Assembly (NCBI RefSeq): GCF_017377855.1
Contig: NZ_JAFREP010000003.1
Span: forward strand, 62,001-126,000
Length of the DNA: 64,000 nucleotides
Direction of reading: 5' to 3'
Source: Acanthopleuribacter pedis
GTDB lineage: Bacteria > Acidobacteriota > Holophagae > Acanthopleuribacterales > Acanthopleuribacteraceae
A program made the position numbers and the translations under genes. The notes below the pieces were generated by a model. The model saw only the letters and a program-made list of their open reading frames with translations, did not search any database and was not told the DNA's origin. Positions 54,863 to 63,613 of the stretch are shown here, one piece after another. Position 1 is the first letter of the stretch. Each line of letters opens with the position of its first letter.

Positions 54863-55042
54863 GGCCGTTTGGTTCCGTCGGCGACCCGTGCGGGGGAGTA
54901 CGGTTTTCGCCCGGCCGGCGTGCCGCGCGGTCGCAGAACCGAGCGGCCACAACAGGGTGGACCTGTTCTATCAAACGTCACCCACGGGTCGGGGCTGTTG
55001 CCGCCGTCCACCACGTTCCATAACGCACGACCCATGTGGGTG
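54863..55042 (+). ncRNA. Structured leader upstream of glyA
   Basis: Two strong helices. First, GGCCG/CGGCC, GGTTC/GAACC and GCGACC/GGTCGC stack in order at 54863-54886 and 54929-54948. Second, CACCCAC with GTGGGTG and GGGTCG with CGACCC pair at 54979-54991 and 55028-55042 with a 2-nt bulge. No match to known glycine, folate, SAM or SAH riboswitches was recognised. It could be a new regulatory leader or an artefact of GC richness. Confidence 0.5.
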
Positions 55043-55123
55043 GTGGCTCCGGTTTCCCGCGCCTCGCGCGTTTCCTCGGCTGTGCCACTCGCTCAGGTGT
55101 CAGTAAGATTGAAGGAAGGTTTC

Positions 55124-56671
55124 ATGACTTCGCCCCAAAACAGCGTATTACAAACCTATTTGCAGAACCTCGGCGGTGAGGCCCCCAACAGCGCCGCGGC
55201 CGGTTTCTATGCCGCCCTAGATCAAGTTTCCCAAACGATGCCCGTCGTCGCTGAAACCATTGTGCGCGAATACCGCGACCAGAGCCGCAACCTCAAGCTC
55301 ATCGCCAGTGAGAACTATTCATCGCTGGCGACCCAGTTGGCGCACGGTAACCTGTTCACCGATAAATACGCCGAGGGTTTTACCGGCCACCGTTTCTACG
55401 CCGGTTGCGGCAACGTCGACACCATCGAAGCAGAGGCCTGCCGCTTGGCGTGCGAATTGTTTGACGCCGACCACGCCTTTGTTCAGCCCCACTCCGGTGC
55501 CGACGCCAACCTGGTGGCGTTCCTCGCCATCTTGGCCGCCCGCGTTCAAGCCCCCGAACTGGCGAAACGCGAGGCCAAAAGTGTGATGGCCTTGGATGAA
55601 GAAGCCTGGCGCGACCTGCGCGCCAAATCGCAGAACCACCGGTTGTTGGGTCTGGACCTCTATTCCGGCGGGCACCTGACCCACGGCTATCGCTTGAATA
55701 TTTCGGGCCTGTTGTTCGAAGCCCATTCCTACAGCGTCAGCCCCGAAACGGGGGAACTCGATCTCGACGCCATTGCCGCCCAAGCCCGTGAGGTCAAGCC
55801 GCTGATTCTTTTGGCCGGCTACAGCGCCTACCCCCGCAAAATTAACTTTGCCAAAATGCGCGAGATTGCCGACGAGGTCGGTGCTGTGCTGATGGTCGAC
55901 ATGGCGCACTTCGCCGGTTTGGTCGCGGGCAAGGTGTTTACCGGTGATTACAACCCGGTCGCCCACGCCCACATCTGTACCTCCACCACCCACAAAACCC
56001 TGCGTGGTCCACGCGGTGGGATTGTGTTGTGTAAAGACGAATTCGCCGAATACGTCGACAAGGGTTGCCCGATGGTTCTGGGCGGTCCCTTGGCCCACGT
56101 GATGGCCGCCAAAGCCGTTGCCTTTAAGGAAGCGCTTTCGCCCGAATTCCAAACCTACGCCCAGCATGTGGTCGACAACGCCGACGCCCTGGCCAATGCC
56201 TGTTCCGAACTGGGCATGCCCGTGGTTTCCGGCGGTACCGACAACCACCTGATGTTGATCGATGTGGCCAAGGGTTTCAATATCAACGGCCGCCAAGCCG
56301 AAACCGCCCTGCGCTCTTGTGGGATTACCCTCAACCGCAACACCGTACCTTTTGACCCCAACGGTCCTTGGTACACCAGCGGCCTGCGTCTTGGGACCCC
56401 GGCTGTGACCAGCCTGGGCATGGGCGTCGCCGAGATGAAAGAAATCGCCGCCATTCTGCACCTGGTGCTGAGCAACACCAAAGCCGCCCTCAAAACCAAA
56501 GGCAAAGCCAAGGGGCAGCCCAGCCAGGTTAAGTACGAGCTGGATCAAGCCGTTATCGACCAGGCACAGCAACGCATGGGCGCCTTGCTGGAGCGCTTCC
56601 CCCTCTATCCCGAACTGAACCTGCCCTTCCTCCTGGAGCATTTTGGGATGGGTGCCGAAAGCGACGCCTAA
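55124..56671 (+). CDS. glyA: Serine hydroxymethyltransferase, long chlamydial-type
   Basis: 515 aa from ATG 55124 (AAGGAAGG), longer than the usual ~415-430 aa. It converts serine and tetrahydrofolate to glycine and methylene-THF. PLP lysine is Lys291 in [13 protein letters not shown]. The long insertion and motifs such as [25 protein letters not shown] and [11 protein letters not shown] match the chlamydial-type enzyme rather than E. coli GlyA. The preceding ~270 bp stays open in frame but has no ribosome site and holds the leader structure. A terminator follows. Confidence 0.95.
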   Translation: MTSPQNSVLQTYLQNLGGEAPNSAAAGFYAALDQVSQTMPVVAETIVREYRDQSRNLKLIASENYSSLATQLAHGNLFTDKYAEGFTGHRFYAGCGNVDTIEAEACRLACELFDADHAFVQPHSGADANLVAFLAILAARVQAPELAKREAKSVMALDEEAWRDLRAKSQNHRLLGLDLYSGGHLTHGYRLNISGLLFEAHSYSVSPETGELDLDAIAAQAREVKPLILLAGYSAYPRKINFAKMREIADEVGAVLMVDMAHFAGLVAGKVFTGDYNPVAHAHICTSTTHKTLRGPRGGIVLCKDEFAEYVDKGCPMVLGGPLAHVMAAKAVAFKEALSPEFQTYAQHVVDNADALANACSELGMPVVSGGTDNHLMLIDVAKGFNINGRQAETALRSCGITLNRNTVPFDPNGPWYTSGLRLGTPAVTSLGMGVAEMKEIAAILHLVLSNTKAALKTKGKAKGQPSQVKYELDQAVIDQAQQRMGALLERFPLYPELNLPFLLEHFGMGAESDA

Positions 56672-56694
56672 AAACCGTCTCGCTGAAAGAAAAC

Positions 56695-56736
56695 AAACCC
56701 GAGTTGCGGTGCAGTACCGTGGCTCGGGTTTTTTTG
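56695..56736 (+). terminator. Intrinsic terminator of glyA
   Basis: AAACCCGAG (56695-56703) pairs with CTCGGGTTT (56723-56731), then a T-run. It lies 23 bp past the glyA stop. Confidence 0.88.
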
Positions 56737-56891
56737 TGTTATGTGTGATTTTTTACTTGCGTCGCGGAATTTTAGCGACAACATTTAAAGCTAGCTGCCC
56801 GCGAACAGCGTCGGTATTTGCTGACGGCGTGGCACACGAGGCATTTTTTACAAAGACATAACACCAGTTTCGCCACAATGGCGGAATTCGC

Positions 56892-56930
56892 GCCCGATTG
56901 CCCAAGTGTAATCGGGCTTTTTTTATTTTT
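56892..56930 (+). terminator. Orphan intrinsic terminator (candidate small RNA end)
   Basis: GCCCGATT (56892-56899) pairs with AATCGGGC (56910-56917), followed by a long T tract. glyA already ends at 56736 and no coding gene lies between, so it suggests a non-coding transcript of up to ~155 nt starting after 56740. No promoter was confidently found. The rest of the 478-bp gap to 57149 shows nothing further. Confidence 0.7.
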
Positions 56931-57149
56931 GGGAATGAGCCTGCCTGGTCCCGCGTTGTATGCACTTAGCGAACGTTGTTTTTGAACACGGGACGAGTCG
57001 CGGTATAGTTAGTTAATCGTTCCACCACTTTTCCACAAAAATCTCCGTGATCCCTCACGCGGATTCGTCCTGTTCGAATTGCGTTGCGAGACGTTTTTCT
57101 GCCGCTTGGCCGTCGCGCCGAGTTTGGGCAAGCACTAGGGAGGCCGTCC

Positions 57150-57413
57150 GTGAATGAAACGGTTGCGACCGTCATCGTCCTGGTTTTCGGTGTTTATGTG
57201 ATTGTCGGTGTGGTTTTTGCCGCGTATTTTGTAACCAAGGGCTGCAACCAGATCGACCCCAACGCGCGCGACGGCTCGCCTGGTTTTCGCGTTTTAATTT
57301 TTCCCGGGGCCGCGGCCTTGTGGCCGTTGTTGTTGCGTCGGCTGTTGCAGGGACAACAACAGCCCCCGATAGAAACCAATCCCCATCGGGAACGGGCCGG
57401 GGGTGCCCCGTGA
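57150..57413 (+). CDS. Small two-span membrane protein, first gene of Rieske operon
   Basis: 87 aa from GTG 57150 (GGGAGG). Two hydrophobic spans (VIVLVFGVYVIVGVVFAAYF, about 8-27, and FRVLIFPGAAALWPLLL, about 46-62) with a Cys/Asn/Asp loop (GCNQIDPNARDGS) between. The C-terminal tail is Gln/Pro/Arg-rich. Its stop overlaps the next GTG. Family not recognised; context suggests a small subunit of the membrane complex encoded by the operon. Confidence 0.7.
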   Translation: MNETVATVIVLVFGVYVIVGVVFAAYFVTKGCNQIDPNARDGSPGFRVLIFPGAAALWPLLLRRLLQGQQQPPIETNPHRERAGGAP

Positions 57414-57898
57414 TCCGTCCCCTGCGCAAACGGCATCAACTGATGACCTTCGTGCTCTTCCCGGCGGCGCTGGTCGTGCTGATCCTTGGTGCGAGCCAAC
57501 AGCGAAATGTGCCGACCCAATCGCCGTTACCGGGACCTTTGCAGGGTGATTCGGGCCAAGGCACGCTCGTCTGGGAGCAGGCTGTGCCCACAAACCCGCC
57601 GCTAACGGCCAGGGTTTACGACCAAGCTGCCGCCGCGCGGCTGGAGTTGGCCTTTGAACAGACGCCCTTGATCGCCGACGGTTTGGTGTATTGGCAGGCC
57701 GACGGCGAAGATGGAACGCGGTTGTTACTGGGGCCGCTGCAGTCCGGTCCCAACAGCCGTTTCTTCCTACCGGAGGCGGGCAGGCAACAGGCCGGTCGCA
57801 TTGTGATCCACAGCCTCGCCCATGGCGAAGCGGTGCTGGCGTTTGCGTTGCCGCAAGTGAAAAGGGCGTCCGCCGCGGGCGCGGGGGGGTCACCGTGA
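57410..57898 (+). CDS. Membrane-anchored beta-rich protein of unknown function (Rieske operon)
   Basis: 162 aa from GTG 57410, overlapping the preceding stop (GTGA). A single N-terminal membrane helix (about 11-29) anchors a probably periplasmic, beta-rich domain (LEQ..LIADGLVYWQADGED...SRFFLPEAGR). No metal-binding motif or family was recognised. The stop overlaps the next GTG, so expression is likely coupled with the ferric-reductase/Rieske gene. Confidence 0.7.
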   Translation: MIRPLRKRHQLMTFVLFPAALVVLILGASQQRNVPTQSPLPGPLQGDSGQGTLVWEQAVPTNPPLTARVYDQAAAARLELAFEQTPLIADGLVYWQADGEDGTRLLLGPLQSGPNSRFFLPEAGRQQAGRIVIHSLAHGEAVLAFALPQVKRASAAGAGGSP

Positions 57899-58938
57899 GT
57901 CTTGCCTACCAGGCGGTGGGATGGAACCGCCAAAAGAAGGTCTATGACGGCTGGTTGGCGGTCGGCATCTTGTTGTACCTTGCCGTGTTCATGGTGTTGG
58001 GTGCCGTCTTGTTTCCCAGCATCACCGCCGAAACCCTGCTGATCCGCGGTTTTGGCACCGCTTCCTTTGTGCTGCTGCACGTGATTCTGTACATCGGGCC
58101 CGCCGCCCGTTTGTTCCCGCGTTTGCTGCCGCTGCTGTACAACCGTCGCCACATGGGGGTTTCCATGTTTGTGTTGGGGTTGGCCCACGGGGTGTTGGCG
58201 CTGATTCAATACCACGTTGGAGGGGACCAGTTCCCCTTGGTCAGCTTGTTAACCAGCAACGGCGACTATGCAAGCGTGGTGAACTTTCCTTTCCAACTGC
58301 TTGGCTTTTTGGCCTTGGGTATTCTGTTTTTAATGGCCGCCACCAGCCACGATTTTTGGTTGGCCAACTTGACCGCCCCGGTCTGGAAGGCGCTGCACAT
58401 GCTGGTGTATGTGGCTTACGCGTTGCTCGTTGCCCATGTGGCCTTGGGTTACCTGCAAAACCACGCCGCCCCGGTGACCACGGCCTTGCTCGGTTTGGGC
58501 GTGTTGGGTTTGTTTGGGTTGCACGCGGCCGCGGCCTTGCGCGAAGGCGCGACCGACAAAGAAGCCGAGGCGGACAACGGCTGGGTGTATGTGGCCCGGG
58601 TGGATGAGATTCTGGAAAATCGGGCGCGCATGATTTGTGCCGCCGGCGAACGCATCGCGGTCTTCAAATATGAGGGCAAGGTTTCGGCCGTTTCCAACGT
58701 GTGTCAGCACCAGAACGGTCCGCTCGGTGAGGGCAAAATCGTCGACGGTTGCATTACCTGCCCCTGGCATGGTTATCAGTACCGGCCCAAGGACGGTGCC
58801 TCACCGCCCCCGTTCACCGAAAAGATCCCGACCTTCCGCGCCAAGGTGACGGAGGGCAAGATCTACGTGGATCCCAAGCCGTTGCCACCGGGTACCGAGG
58901 TCGAACCCGCGCTGATTCAAGGGGAGGGCGTCGCATGA
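57895..58938 (+). CDS. Ferric-reductase-like membrane domain fused to a Rieske [2Fe-2S] domain
   Basis: 347 aa from GTG 57895. About six membrane helices (~20-220) of MsrQ/ferric-reductase-like type include histidines suited to haem ligation (LLHVILY, GLAHGVLAL, LHMLVYVAYALLVAHV). The C-terminal Rieske domain binds a 2Fe-2S cluster through Cys270, His272 (CQHQNGPLG) and Cys289, His292 (CPWHGY). A short ~30-aa linker joins them. It probably moves electrons between a quinone/haem pair and the Rieske centre. The fusion is uncommon; partners are the other operon members. Confidence 0.85.
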   Translation: MSLAYQAVGWNRQKKVYDGWLAVGILLYLAVFMVLGAVLFPSITAETLLIRGFGTASFVLLHVILYIGPAARLFPRLLPLLYNRRHMGVSMFVLGLAHGVLALIQYHVGGDQFPLVSLLTSNGDYASVVNFPFQLLGFLALGILFLMAATSHDFWLANLTAPVWKALHMLVYVAYALLVAHVALGYLQNHAAPVTTALLGLGVLGLFGLHAAAALREGATDKEAEADNGWVYVARVDEILENRARMICAAGERIAVFKYEGKVSAVSNVCQHQNGPLGEGKIVDGCITCPWHGYQYRPKDGASPPPFTEKIPTFRAKVTEGKIYVDPKPLPPGTEVEPALIQGEGVA

Positions 58939-59693
58939 AGCAGGACCAGGACGAATTTTATGTGGGTTATCAACCCAAGGCGCCGGCCGGCATTGCCGGC
59001 GCGGTGCGGGGCACCGTGGTGCTGCTGTTGCTGCTGGGCGCGGTCGCGGCCTTCCTTATTGTGCGCGAGCAGAAAGACATCGCCGCTGCTTTGTTTGAAT
59101 TCGGCGTGGTGCGCGAGTTTGAAGGCGTGATTGCCGCCAAACCCTACCCGATGTTGCGCGTGGCGCGACCGGATGCCGCCGGTGACGCGGAGGCTTTCTC
59201 GCGGTATTTGCTGGTGGCGCCGTTTAAGTTTGGGGCCGATCCGATTGTTGCGCCGTTTGACGGCAAAAAGGTTTCGCTGAAAGGCACCTTGATTTACCGC
59301 GACAACAAAACCATGATCGAGTTGGCGGCCGAGGATGCGCTTCGGGAAATCGGCGGCGGCGTCGGTGACAAGCCGGTTTCATTCGGGGAGGTCACCCTGA
59401 AGGGCGAGATTGTCGACAGCAAGTGTTTCTTGGGTGTGATGAATCCGGGCGAACTCAAGACCCACAAGGCCTGCGCGGTGCGTTGCATCAGCGGCGGCAT
59501 TCCGCCGGTGTTGGTGGTGCGCGACGGGGAAGGGACGGTCAAAACTTTTTTGTTGGTCGACCGCAACCAGGGTCAGGTGAACCAGGCGGTGTTGCCGATG
59601 GTGGCCGAGCCGGTGGCGGTTACCGGTGAATTGGTGCGGTTGGACGACTGGTGGATGCTCAAGGCCGATCCCGAGAGCTACAAGTTACTATAA
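58935..59693 (+). CDS. Membrane-anchored protein with conserved Cys motif (Rieske operon)
   Basis: 252 aa from ATG 58935, overlapping the Rieske stop (ATGA). One membrane helix at 24-44. The C-terminal half holds a conserved-looking block with Cys164, His177, Cys180 and Cys184 (KCFLGVMNPGELKTHKACAVRCISGGIPP), reminiscent of metal or haem binding. Family not named. Part of a four-gene coupled operon (57150-59693), so probably a subunit of the same electron-transfer complex. Repeat A4 starts at its stop codon. Confidence 0.75.
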   Translation: MKQDQDEFYVGYQPKAPAGIAGAVRGTVVLLLLLGAVAAFLIVREQKDIAAALFEFGVVREFEGVIAAKPYPMLRVARPDAAGDAEAFSRYLLVAPFKFGADPIVAPFDGKKVSLKGTLIYRDNKTMIELAAEDALREIGGGVGDKPVSFGEVTLKGEIVDSKCFLGVMNPGELKTHKACAVRCISGGIPPVLVVRDGEGTVKTFLLVDRNQGQVNQAVLPMVAEPVAVTGELVRLDDWWMLKADPESYKLL

Positions 59694-59745
59694 TCGCACG
59701 GGCTTCGGCTTCGTAGCAGAATTCCTAGTGAGAAATGCGGGCTAG
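59691..59745. repeat. Family A repeat, copy A4 (short, at converging stops)
   Basis: 55 bp holding only one end of the family: GGCTTCGTAGCAGAATTCC, GTGAGAAATGCGGGCTAG. It begins at the TAA of the operon's last gene and its GCTAG end supplies the minus-strand TAG stop of the convergent coiled-coil gene. This fully fills the junction. Confidence 0.75.
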
Positions 59746-61118
59746 GTAAACGAGGGTTCGTTGCGGCCGGCTCGGGCCGCGGCGATGTCGTGCCATTCGT
59801 GGCCGTCGGGGACCTTGGCCAGTGCTTGCTCGAAGAAGCTGAAATCGGGTTTGTCCTGTTTGTGGCGTTGGCGCCAGACATTGACCTCGGGAAACAACTT
59901 GCGACAGGCTTCGTCGGGCGGCATTTCTTCCGGGGTGCTAAAGGTGAAGGCGTCGAAGGCGAGAAAGCGGCCGGCTTGCATGTAGGCGCTGTACCAGTTG
60001 AAGCGGTGGAAGGCGAGGAAGTTCCGGCGGGCGAGGCCGATGAAGCGAATCCAGCGCAGGGTGCCGCGTTTTTTGGCTTCGACTTGGTCGACCAGCCAGT
60101 TGGTGGGATCCGAGGCCGGGGTTTCGTCCGGTTCGGCGGCCCAGCGTTCGCGGTTGCGTTCCATTTCGGCCATGATTTGCTCGCGATCTTTGATTTGTTT
60201 TTCCACGAACCGCATCAGGTCGCGCAGGTAACCGCGTTTTTTGCGCAGGGCTTGGCAGTGGGCGAGCAAAACGCGTACGGAGTCGTTGGTGCGGGTAAAG
60301 ATTTCGTCGAAATTGGCCGCGCGCAAGTGTTCCGCGAGGATGTCGAGCAGCTCTTTTTTAACCGTTTCAGGGAAGTGGTCCAGCCAGGCTTGGTGTTTGT
60401 CGTATTTGGCGGTAACAGCCTGGATATGTTCGATTTTGGCCTGTGTTACGGCCAAATCCTCGTTGATTTCGTCGAGGGTTTGCTGGAGTTCACCGTACTC
60501 TTCCGCCGCCCGAGGAAAGGAGCCTTTGCCGAGGTTGGCTTCGATCACCTGCATCGCCTTGGTTTCCCGTTGGGCGGAGAGGGTGACCACCCGCATAAAT
60601 CGCGAAAAATTGCTTTCCTGGGATTGGTCGCCGAAGCGGCGTTGGTAGAGGTACTGAAATTCGGGGAAATCGTATTCGGAAAGGCGCGGCGTGATCGAAT
60701 GCTTTTTGTTCTCAAGACGTTCGATTTTGAGGATGTAGGAGCCGGTATCGGGGTCGATCAGGGCGTCGCGGTAGGCAAACTCGCGATCTTGGGTGATGGC
60801 GGCCACCGCGCTGCTGTGTTCGTGGTAACCGGTTTCCCAGCGTTCGTAGGTTTCCAGGAGCAGGGGGGCGCCCATCACCTTGGCGACGTCTTCCACAACC
60901 GTGCGGTTGATGGTGGGGAGGAGGATCGAGGCCACGTGGTTAAAAGTCTGTTGGTATTGTCCGTCGATCAGGTCGCTGTCGCGCTGTAGATCGTCGCGTT
61001 CGACGAGCCAAAGATCGGTTTGTTCCTGGAGTCGCTGAATCGCCTGAGTCGCTTTTTGTTCAGCTTCACGGTTTGTTTTCAACAAGATACCCTCGCTTTT
61101 CCGCTGGAGTGGGTGCAT
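59742..61118 (-). CDS. Large coiled-coil protein, unrecognised family
   Basis: 458 aa from ATG 61118 (GAGGG upstream; ATG 61178 has no site). Long charged helical stretches (Gln/Glu/Lys/Arg-rich, for example EAEQKATQAIQRLQEQ) with heptad character span most of the protein. A C-terminal globular part has aromatic motifs (FHRFNWYSAYMQAGRFLAFDAFTF). No signal peptide or enzymatic motif. Its TAG stop lies inside repeat A4. Function unknown. Confidence 0.75.
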   Translation of the reverse strand: MHPLQRKSEGILLKTNREAEQKATQAIQRLQEQTDLWLVERDDLQRDSDLIDGQYQQTFNHVASILLPTINRTVVEDVAKVMGAPLLLETYERWETGYHEHSSAVAAITQDREFAYRDALIDPDTGSYILKIERLENKKHSITPRLSEYDFPEFQYLYQRRFGDQSQESNFSRFMRVVTLSAQRETKAMQVIEANLGKGSFPRAAEEYGELQQTLDEINEDLAVTQAKIEHIQAVTAKYDKHQAWLDHFPETVKKELLDILAEHLRAANFDEIFTRTNDSVRVLLAHCQALRKKRGYLRDLMRFVEKQIKDREQIMAEMERNRERWAAEPDETPASDPTNWLVDQVEAKKRGTLRWIRFIGLARRNFLAFHRFNWYSAYMQAGRFLAFDAFTFSTPEEMPPDEACRKLFPEVNVWRQRHKQDKPDFSFFEQALAKVPDGHEWHDIAAARAGRNEPSFT

Positions 61119-61595
61119 GGCCCTCGGGATCCTGGGGAAAAGGCTAGCCGGCCAAGGATGCTTGGTCTGCGAAACCATGGTGGAAATAGAAATGGTTCAA
61201 TCACATCGAAACAGGATCTTCATCGCGAGTAGAACGTCATCACGCACACGAGCTTTACGGAGAGAGCGGGAAAAAAGTTTGGTAGGGAAGGAAATGTAAA
61301 GCACGAGTTAAGGCGACGGCGCACCGGCAATGAGAGGTGGAACGGCAATGATGCGCGTGGCGGCGTTCCGTCTTGAGGCGGGAGGGTGCCGGCATGCGGC
61401 CACCGGATGGGCCCGTGATTTAGGAACGCGACGGATCGCGGCTACAAAGCGTAAAGTCACAGCTTATCCGAAATAAAGATAATGGTCTACGCTAATTTCG
61501 CGTGTGGGCGTGATTTGAGGCTCGCTGTAAATTACCTTATTGGGATAGATCGGGGCCCAGTCGCGCACTGAATAAATTCGCGTAGCTTGATGAGG
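61119..61595. other. Gap, no gene recognised
   Basis: 477 bp between two minus-strand genes. Weakly AT-richer near 61450-61560. No terminator, tRNA or repeat noticed. Confidence 0.4.
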
Positions 61596-62048
61596 TTAAA
61601 CCGCAAACGAAGAATTTTCGTAATGGGCGCGAAGGCGGGTATCGAATTCAGGGGTGAAGCCCGCGCCTTCGTTTTGCTCCGTTGCTTCGATGAGGGCCAG
61701 GTCCTCGGTCTTGATTTGGAGCATGCCGACCAGGTCGTTAAAGAATTTGCGTTCCTCCGGGTCGAAGTCGAAATCGATGTGGGCCATGGCGTAGGCGCGC
61801 AGGGCGATGAAAAAACGGTCCTCGTATTTGTCGACTTGGGCGATGAGCTCGTGAATCGGCTTTTGTTTGACTTCTTCGAAGAGGACGTCCGCACTTAGGT
61901 TGACCTGGAGTTCTTGAAGGATTTCTTCCATCAGGGTGCGTTCTTCGCTGGTGATGATTCCGTCCGATAGGGCCATTTTTGCCAAGACGCGAACCGCGCC
62001 CATACGCAGTTCAAGTGGGGATCCGACAGTGTGACCGGTATTGCTCAT
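61596..62048 (-). CDS. TerB-like/DjlA-type helical protein
   Basis: 150 aa. The opening helices with MALSDGIITSEERTLMEEIL match the TerB/TerB-like (tellurite-resistance B-type) family core, where acidic residues bind metal. Followed by helices AQVDKYEDRFFIALRAYAMA and FDPEERKFFNDLVGML. Cytoplasmic. GGAGG precedes the ATG 62048. TerB-like proteins are widespread and do not prove tellurite resistance; no other ter genes are nearby. Confidence 0.78.
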   Translation of the reverse strand: MSNTGHTVGSPLELRMGAVRVLAKMALSDGIITSEERTLMEEILQELQVNLSADVLFEEVKQKPIHELIAQVDKYEDRFFIALRAYAMAHIDFDFDPEERKFFNDLVGMLQIKTEDLALIEATEQNEGAGFTPEFDTRLRAHYENSSFAV

Positions 62049-62638
62049 CGGTGGGGCCTCCAGGTTCGAATAAAGTGAAAGGCATGAGGACAGCTTGATT
62101 GTAACCGAGCATGCCCGGAAAAAAAACGACCGGCATGCGTTTTCGTGAGCTGGTAGGGAATTGCGATCATTGCCTTGGTTGGACGCCGCCGGCGTGGGTG
62201 AGGTTCACAGACGCGGCGATGGGGCGTTTCGCCAAAAAAAAATGCCCGGCAATTGCCGGGCAAAATCAACTTTATTCAGAGGAGACTGAAGCTTCACTCG
62301 TGGGTTTGAAGCGTTCTGTCTATTTGCTATTGCTGCTCGTGGGATAATTCGTAGCTTTGTTTGCATGGGCGCCTTGCTCAGGGGCGCGCATACCGGCTAG
62401 GTATTCCCGCTTTCAGGAAGGGAGTAGAGCAACCCCGGTGCCAAAGGTGTCAAGTTTTGGCAAGTACTTTGAATTGAGGGGGATGTGTGTTTTGGCTCTT
62501 TCCCGCCCGAATGAAATTCGATAGAAAGTTGGGTTCTTTCTGGTGAAAAACGGAGAAAAAACCAAAAAGTGGCCGGTGGTTTTTGGTGAATTTCGAGGAA
62601 CCCGGGATGGCGCGCCACCGGCGCTTCGAATCCCAACC
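62049..62638. terminator. 590-bp gap holding a minus-strand terminator downstream of lepB
   Basis: At 62243-62262 the perfect palindrome TGCCCGGCAATTGCCGGGCA is followed, on the minus strand, by nine T residues (62232-62242). It terminates transcripts coming from lepB about 390 bp away. No gene lies between lepB and it; open frames in the gap overlap lepB or lack ribosome sites. The remaining sequence holds nothing recognisable. Confidence 0.8.
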
Positions 62639-63574
62639 TTATTTGATCCGGGTCAGGCATTTGTCCCAGTGGGTGTGGGTGAAGAAGCGCAGCGGAACGC
62701 GGGCGTAAACCCACAAAAAGCCGAGGCCTTGGGCCTCGTGGGTGTTGGCTTCTTCGCCGTAGCTCCACCAAACCCAGTAGGGACGCCCCTCGACCAACTC
62801 GCTCGGCAGCAAGCCCCATTCGCGGCAATCCCGGCTGCGGTTGCGGTTGTCGCCCATCACCAAGTAAAACCCCTCGGGGATGGTTTCGCCGCTTGCCTCA
62901 TCGAGACGTTTTTCCAGTTGGTCAATGAAGGTTTGATCTGTTTCAGGAAACTCCTTGCGCATTTGGCGAACCTGTATTTTGGTTTGGTTGATCAGCATGC
63001 GCGTGGAAATGGTGCGGTTGTAAATATGACTGGGGTCGGCGTTTTCCAGGCCGGGTTTCATGGTGTCGTAATGCATCGGCAGGTTGCTGTTGTTGGGATC
63101 GCGGTCGCCCAGTTCGCTGCCGGTTAAGCGCGATTTCAGGTAGATGTAATCTTCGTCCAAGGCCTCGCCGTTGATGAAGACCTGATCGTTGTGGATGTCG
63201 ACCTTTTCGCCCGGCAACCCGATGAGCCGTTTGACCCAACGTTCCCGTGAATCGAGTGGAAACTTAAACACCACCACGTCGCCGCGTTTGGGTTCACGAA
63301 TCGGCATCAGGGCACGGTCCAAGGCGCCGCCGCCTCGCGAAAACACCATGCTGTTTAGGGTGATGTGGTCGCCGATCAGCAGGGAGTTCTCCATCGACTG
63401 GGTGGGGATCTTGAAGTTTTGGAACACGTAGGTGCTGAAAAACAGAAAAAAACAAATCATCCACAGAAAAAACTGCGTGTAGTCGCGGACCACACTCAGT
63501 TCTGCCGGATCTTTTTCTTTTTTGCTGTCCTTGCCTTTGATGGCGTCCAGTATTTTGGTGTTTTTCTCACTCAT
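62639..63574 (-). CDS. lepB: Signal peptidase I (LepB)
   Basis: 311 aa. Membrane protease that removes signal peptides of exported proteins, such as the several proteases above. One membrane helix (DYTQFFLWMICFFLFFSTYVF, 31-51) then catalytic Ser60 (PTQSMENSLLIGD) and Lys115 (ERWVKRLIGLPGE), box C-E motifs GDVVVFK and GDNRNRSRDCREWG. The region between is long, typical of larger LepB. GAGG precedes the ATG. It starts 40 bp after the GerMN gene on the same strand. Confidence 0.95.
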   Translation of the reverse strand: MSEKNTKILDAIKGKDSKKEKDPAELSVVRDYTQFFLWMICFFLFFSTYVFQNFKIPTQSMENSLLIGDHITLNSMVFSRGGGALDRALMPIREPKRGDVVVFKFPLDSRERWVKRLIGLPGEKVDIHNDQVFINGEALDEDYIYLKSRLTGSELGDRDPNNSNLPMHYDTMKPGLENADPSHIYNRTISTRMLINQTKIQVRQMRKEFPETDQTFIDQLEKRLDEASGETIPEGFYLVMGDNRNRSRDCREWGLLPSELVEGRPYWVWWSYGEEANTHEAQGLGFLWVYARVPLRFFTHTHWDKCLTRIK

Positions 63575-63613
63575 GAGGGACCTCGTCGATGGGCTGGGGG
63601 ATGGGGGGGGCGT

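Noticed and set aside
55319..56641. 440-codon minus-strand open frame opposite glyA
   Set aside because: Gly/Gln/Val-rich mirror of a high-GC coding strand; glyA is certain.
59790..60989. Plus-strand open frame opposite the coiled-coil gene
   Set aside because: Hydrophobic mirror of a charged coiled coil; no ribosome site.
62600..62645. tRNA-like TTCGAATCCC at the end of lepB
   Set aside because: No acceptor-stem complement or D-arm within the correct distance; overlaps the lepB stop.
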